Under the pieces are notes generated by a model, which saw only the letters and a list, made by a program, of their open reading frames with translations, was not told where the DNA came from and did not search any database. Of a stretch of DNA of 64,000 nucleotides, positions 1 through 12,663 are shown one piece after another. Positions within the stretch are counted from its first letter, which is position 1; each line of letters starts with the position of its first letter. Made by a program: the position numbers and the translations under genes. Source of the stretch: Bryopsis sp. KO-2023 (taxonomy: Eukaryota > Chlorophyta > Ulvophyceae > Bryopsidales > Bryopsidaceae); NCBI GenBank assembly GCA_030272585.1, contig BSYQ01000001.1:5270001-5334000 (forward strand), in the 5' to 3' direction.

Positions 1-1791
1 TCACGTTCTCCAGGGGGGTATACGAAGATGAAAAAAAAAGGGGGGTTGTGAAAAGAGGGACAGGGACAGGAAACGAAAACGGATGGAAAAAAAAAAGAAA
101 AAAAAAAAGAAATGGAAAATTGAAAACGTAAGTAGCAGCAGCAGGTATTCGGGTTGGCATGCCAAAATCTTCAGATCTTCCTCTAGATGTGAATTACTCC
201 TCTTTTTTTTTTTTTTTTGTTCCGGAAATTTTCGGAGCCCCTCTCCAAAGGATTCAAGAATTACGCAGCTTTCCACACCCAAATTTTGAAGTTTATGCAG
301 TCAATTGACGGTTCTGGTCTTCAGATGTCAGCTTGCCATTTCTATTTTATTGCATGCAAATTGTGCTGTATTTCGTATGTACGTTGTGAATATGCCGTCC
401 ACCCCACCAAAATTTATCCAGCGAAATGGGGACCAGTGGTGATTGCATTTGTTGGGTTTGTGGAAAGGAGGTAGAGAGGAAAGAAAAGGAGAAGTGGAGC
501 GAAAAAAGGGAAAAAAAGAGGAAAAAAGGGAAAGAAAAAAAAGAAACTGAGTCCTAGAAAGGGGAGGGTGGAAGCATGCGAAACGAAGTTTTATCCTTTC
601 TCTGGGCGGGGGGTTGGTGGTTTGACCTTGGTGGTTTTTCTTACGTTCGACTGTTTTTGTTTTTGTTTTTTGGGGGGGGGCTGGTCTGGAACAGGATTAC
701 GTAATCGAGCAATGGGTTGTATGCAATAGCTTCTGAAAATTCCTCTTTCTGAAAACTGGATGTGCTGAAAAAATTGACGATGGTCTTTCTCAGAGGAGGG
801 AGATATCTGTGATTTGATTAGTAATTTTGTTCGCTGGAATTATGAGTGGTAGGGGGGGGGAAGGGCTTTTTTTTTCGTTTTTTTTGTTCATTCAAGCCAG
901 CCAACGTCAAGCAACAAACGAGGAGAAAAAGGAAGCAAGAATATATGTATTTGTCTATACAGAGACCCTTTGATGATTTCAGGATACGATTTCAATGTAA
1001 GCTCATGATTTTTTTTAATTGGGTCAGAACGTGCAAGCGATTGAATCTTCTTCGTGCCATTCGAAAAAAAAAGGAGCAAAAAAACAGGAGGAGGAAGGGG
1101 GGGAAAGGGTTGTGCCGAAAGAGAGAAATCAGATTAGCATGCATGCCCCTTGTGTCCATTACTGCAGAATTCTTCATCCAAATTTCAACTGCAAAAAAAA
1201 CGGTTTTCAAGCATTTGATTCGATTTCGGTTCTGTTACTGGGTAATTATCATCTTTTTCAAGGGTCGGGTTGGGTTGGGTTACAACTTCACCTTCTTTCC
1301 CAAAAAAACTCCAATTCATCTTTTTCGTCCCTTTTTTGGAACTCTTAACCACCATCTTGTTACAGATATTTCTTGATTTGCAAAATCACCATTTCTTCAG
1401 AACCACCACTCCTGGCCCGAAACCACACAACAGAAATCCAGCCATCCCCCCTCTCGAATACAAAATGAATTTGATAAGCCTGATTATTCTTATTTCCCAG
1501 TTGACACAGTCCGCACCCCTTTCCTTTCCCCTCAACCCTTGAATATCCACACAAAAAAAACTAGACATGGCGATCTTCAGCGAAATTTTCCCATCCGTTT
1601 TCAGATGATGATGCCCCTTCCTCGTGTGTTCTTTTTTTTTCATTTCGAATTTTATCGAACTATATATCCTTCATTGTTTTTGTTTTTTGAAACATTCTAA
1701 TGATACAAAACAAAATCAAAATCTAGCGTTGCTCATCACTCAAACTTGATTTGGACCACAAATTAAAAAAAGAAAATCGGAACAAAAAAGG
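1..1791. other. Intergenic, no gene seen
   Basis: Poly-purine and poly-pyrimidine runs (long T and A tracts, GGGGGG tracts near 670 and 850) dominate this stretch. Reading frames here are low-complexity Phe/Lys/Gly-rich and show no recognisable domain or convincing splice pattern. It lies downstream of the OTU gene that ends at 1792 on the minus strand and may hold its 3' UTR. Confidence 0.6.
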
Positions 1792-4182
1792 TCATACATC
1801 CAGCTTCCCTCCAAAACTCCAACTCAGAAATTTATGAAGCTGTCGACTTCCCATGAACTTCTTTTTCTGCAGCTTCACTGTGTCCGGATAAAGGCTGTTG
1901 TAATGAATCTGAAATTTCGATTCCAAAAAACACAGAAAAAAATAAAAAAAAAAATGGCACATTACAAAAAAAAGTCAAATAAATAAATCATGTATTTTAA
2001 ATTATATATTAGACTCGGTAAATAACAAAGTCAAAGTCGCATTTCAGGAAAGGATAATGATTTCCAGGCATTTCTCGAACCCATCGCTTTAATTTACTCA
2101 TACAACTTTGCTTGTTACGCAGGTTTTTCCTAACGTAAATTAAACGTTCAAAAACACTCATTCATTCATTCATTCGTAACTTTTGATTCGAACATGTTCC
2201 AAGACAGATAAATTCAACGGAAATTCCATATCCATCACCCAAACAAATGCACATATGGAGAATCAAGAAGAGATACCTATCATTATTACTCATAGGATTT
2301 TTTTTACAACTTTTTTACCCTTAGGGGTATATCAAAGATGATATCGTTCCCCGTCCATCTCCACAATCAAACGAATCAAGATCTAATTGAGAAGAGGTAC
2401 CTACCTCTGCCCAGAAACTCAAGTACAGCGCTCTCTCACTCTTCCTTCGTTTGGGTTCCACCTGAATTATGGCTTCCTCATCGTCGCTGTACGACGACAG
2501 CACGCATATCTGCGTCCCGTAGTAATCAGCCGCCGCTTTTAACGTGACATGATCTCCCCAGGTGCCGTTTCTCGCCATGTCTTTCAGATAGACCTCGTAA
2601 GGGACGTCAGGAACGTAGCATTCGTAATCTTGATGCTCTGCCCTGAGTTGGGTGACGATCAGGCTGCGAACTTTTCTGTGATATTTAGGGGAGCGGTACA
2701 GCTGGTCCGATATCGACCTGAACTACAAACACATGCCTACCTAAAACACTTTTTTAAAAAATGAAACGACAATGTGGGTGCTGTTCTTTTATTTCTTTTT
2801 TTCTTCCTATATTTCTTTAGGCATGCTTGTTTTCGTTGCCCTGGAAGTTAATTATTATCTCCTTTTTCCAGAATTCTTTTTTTTCAAGTTTATTTTACTT
2901 TGAGGGGAAAGGTTTGCTTTGCGAATTATGCAAAAAAAAACTAATCCAGCTGAAGAAAATAGCGCTGATGTCATACTCCTGATGTTTTTGTTCATATCTA
3001 ATACCCCACTTCCCCGTCCAAGCGGAAAAAAAAAACCCAAAAACAAAACATTGAAAAAAATACGGGGCCTCTTTGATACTGCATTCAAGCGTTTGGTACC
3101 TGGCAATTGCCATCCCCTCTGACCAACTTTTCCTGGAGTCCAAAAACTGCGATTCTCCGTGACAGCATTTCCCTGGACAGATTTATGGATTCTTCGTCCG
3201 GAAAGGATTTCACCACCGAGGGCTTCATCTGCGAAGGGAAAAAAAAAAGGAAAAATCAGCAACCATTAATTTCATGGGAATTTGGATTGTTTCACAAGAT
3301 TATCTTGTCCAGCAATCTATGAATCAGCTGTTCTTTACGTTCATTATCGATTATTTTCCAATATGTTGGGGCACCCCAAAACAACGTTCAAAGCGAAATC
3401 GTTTTAATCCAGGATGCAGGCTGTTGCCAAATTTGCCAAGTTGAAATCACATCATTCCTTGCTGGCACAGCATGCAGCTTGCATGTTGAGATTCCTACCT
3501 TTATGGATGGAACTGAAGTAATCTTTATGGAAACCTGCTGATCAAAAACCAAATCTCGATCCATGTCGGGGCAGCTCTCTAATGCACAACACAGGAACAT
3601 GATATAGATTCACGCGTTTAATATTTTCTTTTTTTTTTCAATCTAGGGAACTGAAATGAAATGAAACTCTCTGAGACCTACATAACAATGTGGATTTTCT
3701 TGTTTTCAATATTTGAGATGAGTTGCATGCGTCTTGCTTGAATTGATGTTAACACATTAATTCCATATGCCTGACAGGGTGCATCCATGTCAGACATAAC
3801 TACCACTTCCACCCAACTGAGATATGGGGAAAAAAGAGTGAAAAAGAGTGAGAGCTCACAGCTGCTGCGACTGACCTTCTGCTGAGGACCCGACGGAAAG
3901 GGCCAAAGAGCGTTGCGACCTGTTGAAGTCGACGATATTTGGCTCCGCAGCGTCGGCTTCCGCAAAAGGACTCGATTCCATGTTGTTGTCGACAGCCTCT
4001 GGCGTGACTCGGAAGCTGGGCTTATTTTCGCCCATGGCTTGAGCGATGGCACGGTCACTAGAAGTGTCGTCGACCATAGCTCGAGCAATGGCCCTGTCAG
4101 TGGATACGTCGTCGCGCATAGCAAGTGCAATGGCTCGGTCGCTCGAGATATCCACTGGCAGCACGGGGCGGTTTTGGGACAT
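1792..4182 (-). CDS. OTU-domain cysteine protease (deubiquitinase), 5 exons
   Basis: Predicted to cleave ubiquitin chains. Exons on the minus strand: 4182-3876, 3578-3499, 3228-3100, 2722-2405 and 1908-1792. All phases match and give a 316-aa protein. The catalytic Cys lies in DGNCQ at the end of exon 3, continuing as FRSISDQLY in exon 4; the catalytic His lies in IHYNSLYP in exon 5. WGDHVTLKAAADYYG and LSFWAE are typical of the plant/protist OTU family. Exon 1 encodes three tandem ~16-residue repeats with cores SSDRAIALAM, STDRAIARAM and SSDRAIAQAM, which look like ubiquitin-interacting motifs. The ATG at 4182 is the first in exon 1; an acceptor-like TTGCAG just before it leaves room for an upstream exon. 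The gene is head-to-head with the thioester-protein gene. OTU identity is very likely; the UIM reading of the repeats is inference. Confidence 0.88.
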
Positions 4183-4495
4183 GCTGCAACCCTGTGTATT
4201 ATTTTTTCCCAGTAGAACAAAAGAAATTGCGTTCCTTGACGTGAACAGCTTTTCGTTGGGTTGGGGTTTGGGAGGAGTCGTGGTACCAAGCGCTTGAAAA
4301 CTGTCGGAAAAAATCCATCAATTTGGTTGTGGCAATTTGGTTCAGACGGACAGTCGGGGTTTTTGCATGCATTCTTTCGAATGCAAGAATCAGGTCTGAG
4401 AACTCCTTTCTTGGACACAGCAACGGGCGGCCGAAACAGCGAACGAAACGCATTTCCTGCTGGACAGGAATCAGCCACCACGGCTGTGTTTGCTG
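4183..4495. promoter_or_regulatory. Shared divergent promoter region (inferred)
   Basis: A gap of about 310 bp separates the divergent start codons of the OTU gene (minus) and the thioester-protein gene (plus). I see no clear TATA box or recognised operator. The promoter role is inferred only from geometry. Confidence 0.35.
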
Positions 4496-7400
4496 ATGTA
4501 TATGTCGCTCACCGCTTATCGCTCGGCGGCGTGTTTCTGTGTGTGGTTCCTTGTTCATGCGGGTTTGAACGATGCATCGCCGCTCCTCCTAGTACCCGAA
4601 AAAATCGCATCTCCAAATGTCAAGCTGGTAGCACTGAACCTTGACGGCCAAAGCGTATTTCCCAGGTTCGGTGTCGCGTGCCCAGAAGCTCTAAATGCTG
4701 TTGATGGAGAACATCCTTGCACAGTCGCAGCATCCCCCACAATGCTTTCGCTAAACAATACACAACACACACCGCCTGTTGCTTCGATAACAGGATCGTT
4801 CCTGCCAAATGCTCGACCCCGTGCGTTGAGAGCACCGTAGTTGCTGGTGGAGAAGCAACTCCTGTGGATGCTGGTAGGCTAACGTGTTTTGTCATATTTC
4901 GACTGGCTCCAGTGACGATCGGGGATTGCGCTTAACCCCCTCTGTGGTGTTTTTCCTTTGATAGTTTCGCCGCTGGAGATTTCGCTGGATATCCCAGAGA
5001 GCCTACCTGCTGGGTCCTACACTGTTCAATTGTGCATTTCTCTGGAATGCCCTGAGGAGGCACTGCTAGTGCAGCAAACGGATGTTTACGTCCAGGAAAA
5101 CGCTCTCGATGTGGTGGTGATGCTGGAGCTCGACAAACCAGTCTACAGAGTTGGACAAGCCGTTCAAATCAGGACTGTTTGCTTTTTGAAAGATTTCACG
5201 CCGTGCAAAAACCTGGACACCCAGGTGACCATCACAAACCCAGAAGGATTCAAGGTTTTTAAGCAGAAGGGTGCAGAGGGCAGCTTTGGAGTCACTACGC
5301 ATGAGTTTTTCATCATCAAAGGAACTGCGTTGGGCGAACACAAAGTGGAAACTGTCGCTTCTGGGGACGGTACTTCGAAGTTTTGTTCTGAAAGACAGCA
5401 CTTGCCAGTCGTAGAGTGAGCTCGTTTTTGAATGCACCTTTGCCAATGCTGTACTCGCATTCAACGCCGTTCCCTCGCCAGGCTTCTCCAAGGTGCAAGG
5501 AGCTGATTCTTTCGAGGTCAAGGAGTATGTGCTTCCGAAATTCGACGCGAAACTGTCGCTGGATCAAGACTTTCTAACGCCAACCTCCACTTTTGTTTCT
5601 GGAACCGTGTCTGCAAAGTACACATATGGGAAACCGGTCGAAGGCAAGGCCAAAGCTATCGCTTCATGCCAATATGGATACGACTACACACTGATAAGAC
5701 CAGGTGTTGTTGACGAGGTATGAAGTTTAAGGCTGCATGGCATTCGTGGCTGTTGGCATTTGCCTCCACTAAACTGAAGCGCATGATTTTTTTATTATTT
5801 TTTTTCAATATTAGCGACTGTTCGATACTAATACTAATAAATCACATTCCACGTGGGAACAAAGAGCATACAGTATCCTAGCAGATTGCAACAAAACATA
5901 AACATATGTGTGACCTTGCCAGACGTAATAATAGTCATTTGGAATCGACAGTGGGAGAGTTGCTTTTGCGCTGATCAGTTTCACAAAAAAATTGGTTCAG
6001 GCTTTTCCCTACTCCGGTTCTTCCAACTCGGAAATATTGGACGAAGCTCTGCTGGATCTTTCCGGATCTGCCTCAAAGAACTTCTCATTAAATTTAAATG
6101 AAGCGCCAAATTGCAATCAAATATCGGTGGCGGTGGAAATTGAGGAGGATGGCACAGGTACCCACACCAAATCTCTCAAATATCTCAGCAGCAGAGGAAA
6201 GCGAGGCTGTAGAACTCAAAGAAAATGTGTATAGGATCAACAACAACATTGAGAGAAAAAACTACACTCTTGTCAGCTTCAAAGCGTTGACACTTGTCAC
6301 GTTGCGTGCAGGAGAAAAGCAGGAGGCTACGGCAAATGTTAGGATCCTCAGAGGGGGCATATCAGGAACAATGTACCATGCCAACGAATACGCTCCCGGA
6401 CTTCCTTTCACCGTCGAAATTGAAGGAAAAGATGAACTTGGGAACGACGCCAATACAAACGTCAAAGTATGGGTTGATATGCAGCCTGGAGAGCATGTTG
6501 TTGTCTACTTTGATAAGAAAGGATTCAAGATTTGGAAAAGCTGTAGTACTATGGCCACCAGAGTGTGAAGGCCAGTTCCATCTGGGTTGTGCTTGAACGA
6601 TCTATCCTAATATTGCAGGTGGAGCTGTCGTCCCACAAGTCTTCATATTGGAAAAACGATCAGAGGTACAACATTGACAAAGTAATGATTTCCAAAGTCT
6701 TGACTCTGGAGGGTGATGGGAATAAGGTCGTGCAGCTGGAGGTTCCAGGACTGACACCAGAGTGCGAGGTGAACTCTTGGGCCAACATTTTTAGCACATT
6801 CAAAATTCCCCACTCCTGACTGGTATTTTGATGCTCCATGTTGTGACAGAGGAAAGCCATTCTGAACTCAATTTTTCCTTTTGGATGTCTTGATGCTTAG
6901 AAATTCATGGGAATGGCAACCAACGAGGACTCATGGTGGGCGTCCCCGTGCCACGAAACCATGTCCTTGACTTTATACACTGATGTCGATTCCGAGGGTC
7001 TGGGGGGGAGCTTTGCTTCCTCTGCATGTATCCAGCCGCAAGTTTCCACCACTGGGGACTACATCCTGACGTTTGCCCCAAAGGTTGTGGACAAGATTAA
7101 CGTCACCTTACAACCCAAAGTTTCATTTTTGCCTTGCTTTCGTTTTTCTGGTTTGGATGCGTACACTGAAACCAGAGAAAGAAGTGCCCAAAACTGATAA
7201 AGAACAGGGATTTGGGGTGGCTCGGTTTCGTGCTGACAGCCTGAGGTGGTGCGCTGGTTTATAGGTGTATCGAATTGTCACAGAAGTGGACGTTAAGATC
7301 TCGGTGTATGTGCCAACAATGGAGAATGGAGAAAAGCCTGTAGCATATGTTGTCGTTGGAGGGGGGAAAATCCTCAAAGCAGAATCAGCCTCCGTCTCTT

Positions 7401-10400
7401 TTTCAAATGAAGATCGAGCATGGTGAGACAGGGAAGCGCAGCTCCTGCAACCTTGCTCGACTTGGCAACATCAAATCCTTCTGATGAACACAGAGTTTGA
7501 TATTCCCAGGTCGGAGGGTGAGCTCGTCGTTCCCATTCCTGAAGAAGCATCTCTTCTCGACGCCGTTGACATCATTGTGGGATTCTTCTCCGCCGCCACG
7601 TTTGTGACGACAACGACAAGTGTTACCATGGGTGTCAATCCTCAGCTCAAAAACGATTTCAGTGTGGAGCCCTCGAAGACCAGCGTCGTGCCAGGGGAGA
7701 AGCTCGACCTCACTGTGAGGATGACGGATCTCTTCCGCAAACCGAAACTATTGAATGCTTTTTATTTGTCGCCGATGGACGAGTTCATAAAACGACAATG
7801 GATTGAACTCTCAACGTCGGCTCCTTCAGGTGAAGATGTCTCCCAACTCCCGAGCATTTCTTCTAGCAATAGATGAAAGTGTTATGATCCTGGACGATCG
7901 AAAAACCCAGCTGACCTCCGATAGACTTTTCACCAAATTGAAAGGAGGAAACCAAGATGGTTTGAACACGGGAGGTTCATCTGGAAATCAACAGCAGTGT
8001 GATGCAACAATAGGACTTTCTGGTAAGAAAACTGGTGACACAGTGTACTCCCCCTTCGCATTCATTCTGCTTCTGTGCTTGCACCATATCCGACCGATGA
8101 GTGTGTCTTCTTAGCGGCCGGGATTTGGGTGGGTGGTGATGCTGCTTGTGGCTACCCGATCGAAGCACCGAAGTGCTATCAATATCATTACTTTGACGAG
8201 CCGCTTCTTGACGAGAATATCGCATTCGCCGACGCTGCTGAGGCTGGGGTCAGTGATACATATACATATCAGTGATACATATACATATACATATCTCAAA
8301 AGCCTCCAGAATAGGAATAGCTACTAGTTCACCTTCACTGAAAGACATGTAATGTCGTCCAGGTTGCAAGAGCAAAAATCCAGGAGCCATCCGCGCCGCC
8401 AGCACCATCGAGCAAACCTTCCAAAGTACGAACTTACTTCCCTGAAGCGTGGCTTGCTGGTAGCGACGACCGTGATTTGAAGTTTGGCGAAATACGGAGC
8501 GTATCAGAGTCGGGCACGGAAGTGTTATCTGTTACTGCACCAGACACCATTACGACTTATAACATCTTCGGCTTTTCGACGCATCCTCAAGAAGGTTCGC
8601 TTCACTGCGAGAGATGGCTTGCTTGAGCAATCATTCGATGCTTAGAAATAGTTGGAGTTTCGATAAGGCCTGAGTTGCCGGTAAGCCGTGCGCTGAAGCC
8701 GCTCGAGCATGTTTTTGCAGGGTTGGGAATAACAAATAACGAAGGGGTGGCAGAACAAGCGAGGTTGACTATCTTTAGAGATGTCTTTGTTCAGTTGAGC
8801 TTGCCATTCTCTATCAAGCTCGGAGAGGAGGTCACTGCTGTTGGGTCGATGTTCAACTATAGAGACGAAGAGATAAACGATGCCACATTGGAGATTTCAG
8901 GTGTTCTTCCATCCCATTGTCTTGGCACCAGTTTTCTCATCGTTCTTGTATAGAGATATTGACAAGTGGTTGCTTCAAACAGGCAAGGGGGCTGTTTTTG
9001 CGCTTGGAGACGGTGAGTACGCAGAAGTACAACAGTTGACAGTTGATGTGGAGGGGAATGACCAAACAAGCTTCAAGTTCCAGGTAGGCACTCGAATTGA
9101 GCCGCACTCGAAGCACCCGTTCCTTTGTTTGTTGGAGCTCAGCAGCTGGAAAAACACCTCGATACAAACCAACCATCGTGCAGATCAAGGGTTCCTTCGT
9201 TGGCGCCGCGGAGATCAACCTTGTCCAGACTTCCAAGTGTTCATCGACATGCGACGGGGTGCAGAAGTCTCTGATCGTCAAAGCATCGGGGTCTCACCAA
9301 GAAGCTTTCACGACGAAAATGATAACAAGCGCATCCATGTCCCCAATCAGCTTCGCTATGCCAGATTTCGATAGCCTTGTTCCGGTCGAAGGATCTGTTT
9401 TCACCAGGTTTTCTGTCATTGGAGATATAATGGGCCCCACAATGCAGAACCTCGGAAGGCTTGTCAAGATGCCTTCCGGCTGTGGAGAGCAAAACATGAT
9501 TGGGTGAGAAAAGAAACCCACCAAATTCAAAAGGATTGACAATGCCGTGGACTATAATTCACGTCTATGGATGTCTTGCAGATTTTCGCCAAACGTGTTC
9601 GCTTTGAGATACATGAATGCTGTCGGGTCGAATCTTCCCGACCTGGAGGCCACAGCAGCAAAATTTATCAACATTGGATACCAGAGAGAGCTCCAATACA
9701 TGCACAAAGATGGGAGCTTCAGCGCATTCGGAGAGAATGATGAAGAGGGGTCATCATGGCTGACAGCGTTTGTGTTGAAATGTTTTGTGCAAGCCCACAT
9801 TTATACAGAATTCGAGGTGAGCATTGGAAGAGATTTTACTCATTGATTGTCCTCACACTGATGGGTTCCCAAGTGCAAAGGTTTTCTTCCCATTGTAGAA
9901 TATCTCTCCTACACAATGTAATTGATGTTTGTTTGTTTCTTTCTTTCTTCCCATTCGGCATAATTCGCCATTCTTACAATTGACATCTCCCCTTCCTCCT
10001 TGTCCAGGCCGATGAAAACATTTTGACACTCTCTTTGAAATATCTTCTGGGTCTTCAAGAAAAAGACAGAAACAGCAAAAGTTTTGGGGCTTTCGAGACT
10101 CAAGGCCAAGTCCTCCACGAAAACATGATAGGAGGGGCAGCAGGTTTCGGAGATAGCGATAAGTTGTTTTCCATGACCGCATACAAAACCATCACTCTTC
10201 TTGAATATCGCATCGGTGAGGTGAAATCGAAAGGAGACGAGTACTCAAACCCAGAACTGGATGCAGCGATCACAAACGCCTTGGCGTTCCTTCAAGAAAA
10301 GGTGTTCTCCGAAACAGCGACGGTGGAAAAGTACACGTACGTGTTATCTGCATTTGCTGTTGCCCTAGCGGAGACGAAGAGCATCCCAGAAAGCAAAAGG

Positions 10401-12085
10401 ATTAGCACAGGGTTCAATAACATGGATGCGCTGGACAAAATAGAGGAGAAACTGGATTCCTTGTCTACTTCGGAAGGTGGCGATGGTGCGGAGTTTGTGT
10501 TTTGGGAAGCGAACAAGGCGGCGCCTGGGTGCGAGAGGGAGGCGGCCGGGGTCGTGAGAGTGCCGTATTCATGTTACAAACCGCCCACTTCAGAAATAGA
10601 AATGACGGGATATGCGCTGTTGACGAAGTTGGCACTGATCAGAGCCAAGAGGGAATCCCCTTCACTAGGTGATGCTGCCGTGCTGGAAGAGATCGGTCAA
10701 ACTTTGCCCATAGTACGGTGGCTCGTTGGGAAGCGCAACGATCTTGGAGGGTAAGACCACGTCGTTCTTATGTTTTTCGCCAAAGCGAAGGGAAATTGTT
10801 ATTTCGAGCGCTGTTTGTGATTCCTCTGGCTCAGATTTCGTGGGTCGTGGTTTTTTGTGGTGTTCACTCAGATACTCCTCCACACAGGACACAGTCGTCG
10901 CTTTGCAAGCATTGAGCGAGTATGGCACATGGTTTTCCAGAGATGCCGATTCAGACATAAAAATGAATCTTCGCATTTCGTATGATGGTGAAGCCTTCGA
11001 GTATCAAGAAATCAATGGCGACACACTGGACTTGCTCCAGATCCATCCCCTGCGTGACCCTCAATCGTTGAAGGAGGTGAGCCTGACGGTTCAAGGAACT
11101 GGGCTGGCGATTGCGACTCTCCATACGAGCTGGTATATCCCAAAGCAAGTCCTGCTGACCCTTGCACCTGAAAACCCGCCGTTCGAAGCCGCAGTGAGCC
11201 TGTTCGCAGCATCGAGAGCGGACACCAGAAGAAAGTTGCAACACAGCCATGACGAGGAGGACGACCCAGGGTGCATTTTCGCAGGTAGAGATGGACGCTT
11301 TTCCTTTCTGTGTGGCAACTTCATATATCAACGACACCGCCAAAACAACAGAGACTATCCCCTCCGTGTCTTGATTTCTTATTCTCCAGAGAACGTTGAT
11401 GGTGATGGCGATATGTTACTTCGTTGCAGAATATAACATTACTTCCACCGAAGAGAAAGGATCGTCGTGTGGTATGATTGTTGCACAATTGGAGCATCCT
11501 TCGGGGTACGCTCTTGCTGCGGAGGGCTGCCCAGCCTCCGAAGCCTGCACGTCAGTGCAATCCATCGAGAGTGAGGCTGGCGAAACGGTTGTGTACTTCA
11601 GCTGCATTGAACCTGGTTCAACTTGCCGTGTGACATGCAAGCTCTGCGAAACACATGAGGTCACAAACAGAGTTGAAGCCGAAGTCAAAGTGTACAGGTA
11701 AGGCTGGAACTTGATATCCTTTGCTGCGGGTCTCGATCGACCGCTCCTCATCTCGATATCCGTTTCCCTCGTGTAGTGTAAATCACAGCCAACAACACCC
11801 TTCCAGCAAACCACTTGCGCTGAAAAGCACTTGGCTTGCAGGTACTACAACCCCGATGTCGAGGCCAGAAGAATGGTCGCATATGAGCTTGCGGAAGCCC
11901 CAAAAGGAAAATTTGATGATTTTGGTAAACGCAACGAGAAAGACGAAAGCAACGACAAAGAGAAACAGAAAGACAGCGGGGAAGAGAAAGATAAGGACAA
12001 GAGTAGTGCAATACAGGCGGCACTCAGCAAATTCCTAACGGCGGTGCTGGGCGGTGCCGTCTTGATGGTGTTTCTGGCTGCATAA
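4496..12085 (+). CDS. Alpha-2-macroglobulin / thioester-containing protein (TEP/CD109-like)
   Basis: A large secreted or surface protein of the complement/alpha-2-macroglobulin family, whose members trap proteases or tag microbes through an internal thioester. About 20 exons, approximately: 4496-4670, 4965-5369, 5482-5717, 6001-6157, ~6200-6560, 6619-6768, 6901-7110, 7265-7422, 7494-7714, 7830-8022, 8115-8250, 8365-8600, 8723-8901, 8961-9083, 9184-9503, 9583-9816, 10009-10750, 10889-11284, 11433-11698, 11843-12085. Exon 1 begins with a hydrophobic signal peptide. MG-domain signatures follow: LDKPVYRVGQ, EVKEYVLPKFDA and AKYTYGKP. After the bait-like stretch come LLAIDESVMIL and VRTYFPEAWLAG. 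The thioester GCGEQNM lies at 9478-9498, then GYQREL and DTVVALQALSEYG of the alpha-helical TED domain, then a receptor-binding-like domain. The C-terminus is a Lys/Asp/Glu-rich linker and a hydrophobic tail (FLTAVLGGAVLMVFLAA), so GPI or membrane anchoring is likely. The start could also be Met at 4502. Confidence 0.9.
9478..9492 (+). other. Thioester motif GCGEQ of the TEP
   Basis: The codons GGC TGT GGA GAG CAA encode GCGEQ, preceded by KMPS and followed by NMI, as in thioester-active family members. In the family the Cys and Gln form the internal thioester. An intact motif suggests this protein keeps covalent binding capacity. Confidence 0.9.
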
Positions 12086-12663
12086 GCCACGATTCTGGAT
12101 TCTGTTGGCCGGTTTCCTTTGTTTTATCATCCCAACAAGGGAGCACTTGCAATTCTTGCATTCCCACATACCACTCGCTACCATGCACTATCATTAGACA
12201 CCGAAACTCGACATGATGGATCCAGCGATCACTGATGTCCTCACTCAGCTTTCGGAAATATGAAACTTTCGAATGCATCCTCCTTCTTGCATTGTCTGAT
12301 CCCTCCTTACCAGAAAAGCGCCTCCAGGGATGGGTAGTTTCGGAAGTTTTCAATTCTCCTACATCCCCATTCCCTCACCGATAGCCCCCATCATTAACAA
12401 GACTTCTGGGAGAAAAGAACTCGACTCTGTGAAATACTTTGGTCAACCTGAGGTCAAACGGAGGCGCTGAACTCAAATGTTCAGCGGCACTCTGTCCCAA
12501 GTGCTGTAATGAACTTGATAGATTTATAGATCCACGGAAACGTGTGTGTTCTGTTTGGACAGAACCCACCCTCTCTCCTTGAACTCGAACAATTTCGAAT
12601 CCCCAACTGTCCGGTCAACACTGATAGAGAAGGGGCCCGCCCATAGTTGCGGCAGGTGGAATA
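12086..12663. other. Intergenic region between TEP and dynein genes
   Basis: About 580 bp of mixed sequence. No reading frame with a recognisable domain was found. It presumably holds the TEP 3' UTR and the dynein promoter, but no clear TATA box or polyadenylation signal could be assigned. Confidence 0.5.

Noticed and set aside
846..1376. 176-codon plus-strand frame near the left end
   Set aside because: Phe/Arg/Lys-rich translation of poly-T and poly-A tracts; no domain or splice context.
3682..3816. Possible extra exon of the OTU gene (frame with MSDMDAPCQAYG)
   Set aside because: Its donor phase does not fit the next exon, while direct splicing from 3876 to 3578 keeps the frame.
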